From: an uncultured Clostridia bacterium
GTDB taxonomy: Bacteria; Bacillota; Clostridia; UBA1381
Assembly (NCBI GenBank): GCA_934462945.1
Contig: CAKSJF010000060.1
Span: 1-14,517 of the forward strand
Reading direction: 5' to 3'
DNA length: 14,517 nt
Shown piece after piece: positions 5,501-12,590 of the stretch; positions within the stretch are counted from its first letter, which is position 1; each line of letters begins with the position of its first letter. A program made the position numbers and the translations under genes. The notes under the pieces are model-generated. The model was not told the origin of the DNA. It ran no database searches and saw only the letters and a program-made list of their open reading frames with translations.

Positions 5501-7048
5501 TTACTGCTCCTTTTTCAGAAATTCCTGCTGAAATTCTTTCGGATTCATTCCGACATACTGTTTAAAATTCGTCACAAACTGCGGCTTACTCTTATAGCCG
5601 ACACGCTCCGCCACCTCATACACCTTTGCATTCGGATTGGCAAGCAGATGCTTTGCCTCGTCCATCCGCACCGAGGTGAGATATTCAAAGATGGTTTTTC
5701 CGATATATTTTTTAAAAATACTCCGTGCATAGCTGGAACTGATAAAAAGCTCCTTGGAGATTTGCTCCACATTTGAAATGGCGCTGTAGTTTTGGTTGAT
5801 GTAGTTGACAATATCAGAAACCAAAACATCATGGCTGTCACGCTCATTATCGCTAACCGTCGTCATCACAGCATTCAAAATATTGTAAAGCCACTGACGG
5901 AATGTTTTGATATCGCTGAAACGGTCCTGCTTGTGCCACATCACATCCACATCTCCAAACACCGTTTTTAAATCCATATTCCGGGACAGCAAAAACATCT
6001 GCACAGCCGCCACTGCCGCCACATAATACCCTTGAATCCGCTTTGCCGGACAATAAGGGTTATCCGGGCAGAATGCGTCAATCAGCATCCAAAGCTGCTT
6101 TGCAGAAAAGCTCTCTGCAAGCTGCTCCAAAGCCTGGCGCATATCCACTGCCGTATAGTCTGCCTCAAACTGATTCTTTTCACTGCACGCAATATTATTC
6201 TCATCTGCAAGATTGTTCCAAAGTGCGCTGTCCGCCTCCTTCGGCATGGTGTGAAAATTGAAAAATTCACTATGTACCGCCGATACGCCGGCACGGCAGA
6301 ACAGCCCGTCGCACCGCATTTCCTCCATAGCGGCAGAAAGTTCAGAGTGAACCTGCTGATAAAATGCGTCTGCCTCCTCCTCGCTCATCAAAAGAACTGC
6401 CACCCGATTCAGATTTTCAATCACCGCGATACCGTCTAATTTCTTTAACAAATGCGCCTGAATCCAGCGGAGAATCGTTCCGGATTCCTCCTTTTCCGAT
6501 TCCAGCTTAATCATCATAAAGCTGTGATAATGCGACATTTTCAACTTTTCCGGCAGCTCCGCGCAATCCTCATAGCTGATCTGATGAGAATACAGCAGCC
6601 GGTATAAAAAATTTTCCCGGAGCATGAGCAGATTTGTTTCCATAATCTGATGAAATTCTTGATACTTTTTCTCATCCTCAAGCTTTGCAATCACGCGTTC
6701 AATAATGCCGGTCAGTTCATCCCGGTCGATCGGCTTTAGGATATAGGAACCAACCTCATTTTCCATCGCATTTTGCAGATAATGGAAGTCCTCATAGCAG
6801 CTGATAAAAATAATCTTGACATCCGGGTTCTTTTCCCGGATTTTTTTCGTCATTTCAATCCCGTTTAGGATTGGCATTTCTATATCGGTAATAATAATAT
6901 CCGGGTTTAAGGATGCAAAAAGCTCCAGTCCCTCTTGTCCGTCCTGTGCAACCTGAATTTCCGTAATTCCGAATTTTTCCCATTCCACAAAGCACAAAAG
7001 GCTCTGCACCTGAATATCATTATCATCTACAATTAACAGCTTATACAT
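5501..7048 (-). CDS. YesN-type response regulator with AraC DNA-binding domain
   Basis: This is a 515-residue cytoplasmic transcription regulator. The receiver domain (1-120) has the acidic pair Asp8/Asp9, the phospho-acceptor Asp55 in IIITDIEMP, and Lys105 in ILKPID. A long middle region (about 125-400) lacks a motif I recognise, as is usual for the YesN group. The C-terminal AraC-type domain (about 411-512) has two helix-turn-helix units: one at NVEQISKELFISSSYARSIF (426-445) and one around VYEVAERVGYKSKPQFVTNF (476-495), followed by MNPKEF. The start is ATG 7048 because AGGAGG (7055-7060) lies six bases upstream. An in-frame ATG at 7063 would overlap that site and adds only five residues. 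It is co-transcribed with the kinase. Regulated targets are unknown, and the surface-protein genes to the right are candidates only by proximity. Confidence 0.93.
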   Translation of the reverse strand: MYKLLIVDDNDIQVQSLLCFVEWEKFGITEIQVAQDGQEGLELFASLNPDIIITDIEMPILNGIEMTKKIREKNPDVKIIFISCYEDFHYLQNAMENEVGSYILKPIDRDELTGIIERVIAKLEDEKKYQEFHQIMETNLLMLRENFLYRLLYSHQISYEDCAELPEKLKMSHYHSFMMIKLESEKEESGTILRWIQAHLLKKLDGIAVIENLNRVAVLLMSEEEADAFYQQVHSELSAAMEEMRCDGLFCRAGVSAVHSEFFNFHTMPKEADSALWNNLADENNIACSEKNQFEADYTAVDMRQALEQLAESFSAKQLWMLIDAFCPDNPYCPAKRIQGYYVAAVAAVQMFLLSRNMDLKTVFGDVDVMWHKQDRFSDIKTFRQWLYNILNAVMTTVSDNERDSHDVLVSDIVNYINQNYSAISNVEQISKELFISSSYARSIFKKYIGKTIFEYLTSVRMDEAKHLLANPNAKVYEVAERVGYKSKPQFVTNFKQYVGMNPKEFQQEFLKKEQ

Positions 7049-7054
7049 TTCGCA

Positions 7055-7060
7055 CCTCCT
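7055..7060 (-). promoter_or_regulatory. Ribosome binding site of the response regulator
   Basis: A perfect AGGAGG with 6-base spacing fixes the start at 7048. A weak promoter-like pair upstream (TTTACT, 17 bases, TAGTAT, within about 7064-7092) would give a very short leader and is uncertain. Confidence 0.85.
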
Positions 7061-7117
7061 CATTCATACTACCATATTTTCAGGAAAAAGTAAACTGTTT
7101 TTTTCTGTATATTTGAG

Positions 7118-7143
7118 AAAGGACAGTATCAGCACTGTCCTTT
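7118..7143 (-). terminator. Terminator of the metallophosphoesterase gene
   Basis: A 10-bp perfect stem (7118-7127 with 7134-7143) around a 6-base loop lies 13 bases beyond the phosphoesterase stop. The following U-tract is short (TTTCTC), so termination may be partial. Read-through into the regulator gene is possible. Confidence 0.75.
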
Positions 7144-7156
7144 CCGTGTTATTTTC

Positions 7157-10039
7157 TTATAAAACAATCTTCAGACCATTCTGTGCATCAGTCCATGCAA
7201 AGACTTTTGCTGTGTAGGTTTTGCCCTCTTGCTTTTCCAGTCCGTCAATCTGCATGGTAACCGCGTCAAAGATCGGTGCGTTCTCAACATTCTGAACGGC
7301 TGATTTCACAAGACGTCCGTCCTCATAAACTGCAAATACGCACATGAGCGACTCTCCTGCATTCGTTCCGTTTAAGGACAGCTTGCAGATATTTGTACCC
7401 GGCATCAGTTCGGAAATTTCTTCTCCGTCCTCTGTCTGATACAGCGCTGCGGATGCTTTTGCAAAGGTGATGCTGTTAACGCACATACTCATTCCGGCTG
7501 CATTGGTAAATCTGATTTTGTTGCCGCCCTTTTTCAGGAAAACCTCTCCTGCCTTTTGGGTCAGCATGGTAAACATGCTGCCGGAATCTTTCAGACTTAA
7601 CGGCTGCTTTTCAACGCCGTTTACCGAGAACTGAATCACAGAATTTGCAGGCTCTCCATGTCCGGAAGTCCAGATCATGTTGTAGCTTCCATCCTCCGGA
7701 ACATTGACTGTATACTCTGCGTAGGTTGCAGCACGACCGTTTTCCGGTCGGCAGAATACCAAATCTCCTGTATATCCGCCTGCTCCGGATGCCGTATTGA
7801 CACCTCTTTTTCCATCCCACATGTAATCTGTGTAGAGTGCATTTAGTTTAATGACACTCTTGTCAATCGGTTTTTCTTCTTTTAAAGTCAGTGTGAGCGA
7901 CGCTACAAATGCCGGATTTGCTCCATCTAATGCCAAACGGAGTGTGTTTTTACCCTGATTCAGAGAAATTTCTCCAAGCTCTATATTCTGGAGCGTTTCA
8001 TAGCCGCCAGTCGGATCAATCTGCGTCTGAATTTCCGGATCCTGACTATTTACCGACAGATTGAATCCTGCTTTCTGATCTCCGCCAATACCCATATGAG
8101 TTGTCACTGTATAAACACCCGATTTCGGAACATTTATTTCAAACTTTCCATAGTTGTTTACACGATAAACAATATAGTGTGCTGCCGTCTCCATCACTGT
8201 TTTTCCGCCGGTATAGCTAAAGCCTCTGAATCCGTCAGTATAATCCTTTGCATAAATCAAATGTGTATCCGCGTCCGGCTCATCATTTTGGTAGCTTAAT
8301 GTAAAGCCTGCAAAAATCATACCTGTTGCAGACGGAGCAAAGCTTTTTCCTGTGGTTGCATTATAAACACGGATTGTGCTTTCACCCTCCGGCAGATAGA
8401 TCATGGAATTGTTTTGATCCAGTACAAAGTCCTGAATGGTGAAATATCCTCCGGTTGAACCAATCGTTGCCCAGTTTTCTTCCTCACAGTTTACAATAAT
8501 CTGCAAATGACCCTCGACCGTGTTTCCGTTTCCTGCACTGATCTTCATCTGATACCAGCCGGCTTTTTCGGTGGTAACCAAATAATCTGCCCAATCCGGA
8601 ACAGGCTGGAAGCTTAATTTGTTGTCCTGTACTGCAATTGCGCGGTTTGCTGCATGATAATCCTTTGCATAGAAATAAGTTTCTCCCTCTGCCGGAACAA
8701 ATCCCTGCAAGCTGGTTTTTGCAGTTGTGGTAATTGCTGTTCCGATTTTTCCGTACGGAGAAATTCCGGCAACCGAAATCACGTAATTCTTTCCGGCAAT
8801 TAAATTGGTCAGCTCCGCTGTGTAGCTTGCCTTCATCTCCTCCGGTCTTGCAGCCTGATAGAAATCAGAAGGAATAATCATAGAGGAAATCAGATCGTTT
8901 CCATCTGCAAGCCGTGCCTCAATCTGATAACCCTTGACAAAGCCATCCTGCGCCCATTCATCGGTGGCTACATTATCAGCTTTCGGGAAGCTGATCGTTG
9001 CGGAATTGTCCTTTACTTCGTCTACCGTAACTGCTGCACCCTCTGAAAAATACGGAATATTGGAGCGTTCCGCACGATCCTCGGTATAATGGAAAGAATC
9101 TGTGCCATTCACAATTCCCTCTACGTTGATCACCCACGGATCACCGATAAACCGGCCGTTTTTCACATCCATCCGGTAAACCGAAACGACATTATCAGAA
9201 ACCTCAATCATCATCGTCTGGCAAATGTCGTAGTCACTTGTCTGAATGACACCGTGGTTATGCACCGCGCCGTTTGTTCCCATACAGAAAGATTCTATTG
9301 CTGTAAATCCGTTCTGCCAGATACATTCCGGCATCTGCGCCGCTCTATGTTCATGTGCTGTCAGGTTAATCACCTGCGGATACTGCTGTAAAAAGCTCTT
9401 AAATTCATCCGTGTATATTCCAGCCTCGCCCTCGCTGATCGTTCCCTGAATCGGATGGTGCAGCATTAAAAATACCGGCTTATTTTCATCCTCTGCAACA
9501 GCGTTCTGAACTTCTGATTTAACCCAGGCTTCTGTTTCTGCCGTCATGGTACCGCTATAGTCCTTTGCTGCTGCCGCAATCACATGATAACCGTCTAACA
9601 CCGTGCTATAGTTTACAGTCTGTCCGGTTTTCTCCTCAAAAGTATCCCTCGCCTGCTGTGAGATTGTCACATCAAAGTTTGCCTGCGGATATTCGTGATT
9701 TCCCATGGCATAAACAACCGGTGTGTCCGCATTATTTTCCTGGAGCGCTGCAGATAAAAGGTCGTAGCGTTCCGGAATCACCTGGGTGCTGTCATTCTGA
9801 TAGATTACGTCACCCGTTAAGAGAATGCCGTCCAGGGACGAATCCATCGTGTTGTATGCGGAAAGTGCCTTTTTAAAGCTTGCAACCGAAGCTTCCGTTG
9901 TGAAATGACTGTCTCCCATCACCGCAAAGCGTGTAATACTCTCGTCTCTGGGCGTCCAGTCCTCATTTGCCGCCATTGCCGGAACAAATGTACCAGACAT
10001 TAATCCCACGCTTAAGAGGCATGATAAAAATTTTTTCAT
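7157..10039 (-). CDS. Secreted calcineurin-like metallophosphoesterase with Fn3-like and three CBM-like repeats
   Basis: This is a 960-residue exported protein. The signal peptide is MKKFLSCLLSVGLMSGTFVPAMA, with a likely cut near residue 23. The metallophosphoesterase domain (about 35-300) shows MGDSH (Asp43, His45), TGD (Asp77), GNHE (Asn114, His115), the HH pair 194-195, and AHEH (His229, His231), which together would bind two metals. The usual GHxH motif has Ala in place of Gly. A fibronectin-III-like domain covers about 333-443. Three related beta-sandwich repeats follow (about 455-583, 594-720, 730-862). The first two open with YAKDY, and all three end in an aligned strand pattern resembling CBM6/35 folds. 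A final Ig-like piece (865-960) ends AWTDAQNGLKIVL, a style seen in clostridial exoproteins. No SLH or sortase signal is present, so it is probably released or held by its binding modules. SD GAAGGGAAG (10047-10055) supports the start. The substrate, perhaps a phosphodiester or phosphorylated glycan, is inference. Confidence 0.9.
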   Translation of the reverse strand: MKKFLSCLLSVGLMSGTFVPAMAANEDWTPRDESITRFAVMGDSHFTTEASVASFKKALSAYNTMDSSLDGILLTGDVIYQNDSTQVIPERYDLLSAALQENNADTPVVYAMGNHEYPQANFDVTISQQARDTFEEKTGQTVNYSTVLDGYHVIAAAAKDYSGTMTAETEAWVKSEVQNAVAEDENKPVFLMLHHPIQGTISEGEAGIYTDEFKSFLQQYPQVINLTAHEHRAAQMPECIWQNGFTAIESFCMGTNGAVHNHGVIQTSDYDICQTMMIEVSDNVVSVYRMDVKNGRFIGDPWVINVEGIVNGTDSFHYTEDRAERSNIPYFSEGAAVTVDEVKDNSATISFPKADNVATDEWAQDGFVKGYQIEARLADGNDLISSMIIPSDFYQAARPEEMKASYTAELTNLIAGKNYVISVAGISPYGKIGTAITTTAKTSLQGFVPAEGETYFYAKDYHAANRAIAVQDNKLSFQPVPDWADYLVTTEKAGWYQMKISAGNGNTVEGHLQIIVNCEEENWATIGSTGGYFTIQDFVLDQNNSMIYLPEGESTIRVYNATTGKSFAPSATGMIFAGFTLSYQNDEPDADTHLIYAKDYTDGFRGFSYTGGKTVMETAAHYIVYRVNNYGKFEINVPKSGVYTVTTHMGIGGDQKAGFNLSVNSQDPEIQTQIDPTGGYETLQNIELGEISLNQGKNTLRLALDGANPAFVASLTLTLKEEKPIDKSVIKLNALYTDYMWDGKRGVNTASGAGGYTGDLVFCRPENGRAATYAEYTVNVPEDGSYNMIWTSGHGEPANSVIQFSVNGVEKQPLSLKDSGSMFTMLTQKAGEVFLKKGGNKIRFTNAAGMSMCVNSITFAKASAALYQTEDGEEISELMPGTNICKLSLNGTNAGESLMCVFAVYEDGRLVKSAVQNVENAPIFDAVTMQIDGLEKQEGKTYTAKVFAWTDAQNGLKIVL

Positions 10040-10071
10040 TTTGCATCTTCCCTTCTTTTTTATTTAACTTC

Positions 10072-10100
10072 ATTATAGCGCACATCGCTGATTTTTGAAA
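10072..10100 (-). promoter_or_regulatory. Promoter of the metallophosphoesterase gene
   Basis: A perfect TATAAT (10072-10077 on the minus strand) lies 17 bp from a weak -35 TTTCAA (10095-10100). It lies in the gap between the upstream gene's stop and this gene. I see no convincing terminator hairpin in that gap, so the gene may be both independently transcribed and reached by read-through. Confidence 0.6.
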
Positions 10101-10109
10101 GCGTACTAT
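10096..10109. promoter_or_regulatory. Possible CcpA (cre) site over the -35 box
   Basis: TGAAAGCGTACTAT matches 11 of 14 positions of the degenerate cre consensus TGWAARCGYTWNCW. The left half TGAAAGCGT is perfect and the right half is poor. It overlaps the -35 hexamer, a location suited to repression by CcpA. One imperfect match is weak evidence. Confidence 0.25.
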
Positions 10110-10139
10110 TTGCTTTTTCAACCTATGCAATCTGCTTTT

Positions 10140-12590
10140 TTAATACACAACCACGCCGCGCAGATCGCCTGCCAAATAGTAAATTGCATGACTTCCCGGC
10201 TCAATTTCGTTCAAGTTCATCCGCTCAAAACGTTTTCCCTCTTTTTTCAGCACAAAGTTGTAGCCCGGATTTGCAAAAAGCGCCGTATCATTATAGAAGA
10301 ACAGCCGTTTTGCATCACTTTTCCGGACAAGCTGCTTGGTAAGAAAGCTGCCTGTTCCCCATTCCTCCGGGTCACCGGTCAGGTCAACTGCCTCTGCAAT
10401 TTTGATTCCGGTTTTTTCAAAGGATCGTTGCTGATAGAACAAAATAAACGCTTTTTCCGGAAGATTTTTGCCGGTTTCCTCATCCACACGATAGGTCATG
10501 GTGGAATAGGATTCAATTGTCAGGTCATAACAGATCTGATCGTCCTCATCAACGGTCACTTTCTTGCTTGTGATCACACCGCACATAATTTCTTTCTGCA
10601 TGATGCTCTCCGTTTTTCCGCTCAAAAGTACCAGCCGGACATCCGAGCTTTCGCCCTCTCCGTAAAAGTGCACCTTTACGCCGTCGGCAGTCTTATTCAA
10701 AAGATCATTCCAGCTGACATTTTTCACGGCAAATGCGCCGTCATTATCATAAATACCGATAATCGGTGCGTCCTCAAAAAAGAGTGTGTAGCCGTTGACA
10801 TTGATATAGGGGGTTCTGTCGTTCGGGAACTGCGATACATAGGTTTCAGACGCACCCAAGCCGTAAAACGGCTCCGGTTCGGATACTTCTTTCACCTTTC
10901 CGTCATTGTCTAACCGAAAGAGAAATAATCCCTCTCCGTCCTTGTCCTTTGTGGTATACTGTAAGTCCTCACGCGTCAGATTATCGTTAAATTTCACCTT
11001 TTTCCGCAGGTGGAGCACACGCTTTGAAATTTCCGGCTCTAAGGCATAGACAGTGATAACAATGTCGTCCTCGTCCTCATCATCATAGGAAAGCATCAGT
11101 CCCAAAAATTCCTTAACGGTCAGAGCATCGTCTGCTGCGACCACATACGCGCAATATCCCATCGGATCGAAATATGCAATAACATCCCGTCCGATTAAGC
11201 TATTGTAGCCGGCATTCATCTGATAGGCTCTGCTGCCGCTTTTAAAATAAGTGTCGCGGCGGTCAAAGCTGATATTTCCGATACTGATACTCTCTCCGCC
11301 CACCGAGCGCAGAACATCTGAAATCACACGCTCCGAAACATTCAGCACCAGTCTGTCCTCTGTTTCATAATAATCAAACACAGAATCGATTTTGATTTCG
11401 GAAAAATCGGCGCGTCTGCCGTCTAAAAATGCGGTCAGTTTTTTATTTTCAAATTCCTTAAGCCGTAAATTTTCCGATTCTCCCCTGGTGTAAATAATTT
11501 CATCCTCTTTGACCGCTGCGATCAGACCGCCGGTTTTTAAATCGTAGCAATCCAGGAAAAGAACCGTTCTTCCCTCTCCGATTACCGCTTTTGCAAACCG
11601 TCCGGCTAATTGCTGCGGTTCTTGGGTCACCTCGCCGTTATAGCGCAGAATGGTGTCCTTGGTGCGGTATACCTTGTCGTCATCATAAAAGGTGAGCTGG
11701 CTTACATACGGCATTGCATAGCTGTGATCCTCGCTGTCATCTCCGTTGACTGAATCAAGATAGAGATACCGCACCTCTGTTTTTTCGTCCGGCTCATAAT
11801 AGAGAATATTCTCCTCATCATCCACCCAGATTGTCGCGCTGGTATATTCCGCATCATACAGGGTGACTGCATTTTCAACTGAAAAGGTATACACATTTTT
11901 TTCTGAAAGAATCCGGTGGTTCTTTTTATATTTGTTCTTTTCCACATAAAATTCAACCGAACCGCCCTCCTCGCTGATCGCATAAAACCGACCCTGATAA
12001 GCGCTGATTCCGAATCTTTCTCCTAATACATTCTCGCCTGACTCCGAAATGCTTCCCTTTCCGTCCTCATAGCTGAATTCCGTGGTTTCCACACAAAGGG
12101 CATTGGAAAACATCTGAAACATGGCGTCCACCGTCAGATTTCCGTTTTTGTCGTTTGTGATTCCGCGGTTTAATCCCAAATCACCGGCAACCGCAAGAAA
12201 TCCTTCTGCTCCGCGCGTCTGCGCCAATTTTTCATAACCCAAAATCTTCACCAAAACCACATTTGCCATAGTCTGGGTCAGCGGCTTTTCCGGTGCAAAC
12301 TCTGTTTTCGAAATGCCGGCTACAAAACCGTTTTGATAAAGCGCGCTGACAGATGTGCGGTATTCGCTTTCAGAAATATCGGTAAAGGGCGTACTCTCCC
12401 ATCCCACATCCGAAAGTCCTGCAAGACGCGCGGCGCAATAGGCAAATAAACCGCGCGTTGCCGTTTCTGATTCCTGATAAGCGCCCGGCAGGATTCCGAT
12501 TGCCTTTAAAAGTCCCTCCGGCTCTGCTGCAAATGCCGTCTGCATCAAGAGCAGCAGGCACAGAACAACTGCTGTGATTCTTTTTCTCAT
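10140..12590 (-). CDS. Large exported protein with degenerate SLH-like N-terminus
   Basis: This is an 816-residue protein with a clear signal peptide (MRKRITAVVLCLLLLMQTAFA, cut near residue 21-22). Residues about 44-170 resemble two to three degenerate SLH units: FTDISESEYRTSVSALYQNG, GISKTEFAPEKPLTQTMANV, then LGLNRGITNDKNGNLTV and SNAL. This pattern is common in clostridial envelope proteins. The remainder (about 190-816) is beta-rich, with many Asp, Glu and Tyr and a cluster DDEDEDD near 503-509. I do not recognise its family, and I see no catalytic motif, transmembrane helix or C-terminal anchor. The ATG overlaps the upstream SLH gene's stop by ATGA, with GAGGTGGG just upstream, so translation is probably coupled. 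It likely works at the cell wall with that partner, perhaps in S-layer or surface-complex assembly. This is inference from context. Confidence 0.85.
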   Translation of the reverse strand: MRKRITAVVLCLLLLMQTAFAAEPEGLLKAIGILPGAYQESETATRGLFAYCAARLAGLSDVGWESTPFTDISESEYRTSVSALYQNGFVAGISKTEFAPEKPLTQTMANVVLVKILGYEKLAQTRGAEGFLAVAGDLGLNRGITNDKNGNLTVDAMFQMFSNALCVETTEFSYEDGKGSISESGENVLGERFGISAYQGRFYAISEEGGSVEFYVEKNKYKKNHRILSEKNVYTFSVENAVTLYDAEYTSATIWVDDEENILYYEPDEKTEVRYLYLDSVNGDDSEDHSYAMPYVSQLTFYDDDKVYRTKDTILRYNGEVTQEPQQLAGRFAKAVIGEGRTVLFLDCYDLKTGGLIAAVKEDEIIYTRGESENLRLKEFENKKLTAFLDGRRADFSEIKIDSVFDYYETEDRLVLNVSERVISDVLRSVGGESISIGNISFDRRDTYFKSGSRAYQMNAGYNSLIGRDVIAYFDPMGYCAYVVAADDALTVKEFLGLMLSYDDEDEDDIVITVYALEPEISKRVLHLRKKVKFNDNLTREDLQYTTKDKDGEGLFLFRLDNDGKVKEVSEPEPFYGLGASETYVSQFPNDRTPYINVNGYTLFFEDAPIIGIYDNDGAFAVKNVSWNDLLNKTADGVKVHFYGEGESSDVRLVLLSGKTESIMQKEIMCGVITSKKVTVDEDDQICYDLTIESYSTMTYRVDEETGKNLPEKAFILFYQQRSFEKTGIKIAEAVDLTGDPEEWGTGSFLTKQLVRKSDAKRLFFYNDTALFANPGYNFVLKKEGKRFERMNLNEIEPGSHAIYYLAGDLRGVVVY

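Noticed and set aside
7049..7063. ATG at 7063 as the response regulator start
   Set aside because: The codons up to the next ATG include the AGGAGG site itself. Starting at 7048 gives the normal MYKLLIVDD receiver N-terminus.
10095..10913. A 272-codon open frame on the plus strand
   Set aside because: It lies almost wholly antisense to the 816-aa exported protein, has no ribosome binding site or recognisable motif, and its composition is that of a shadow frame.
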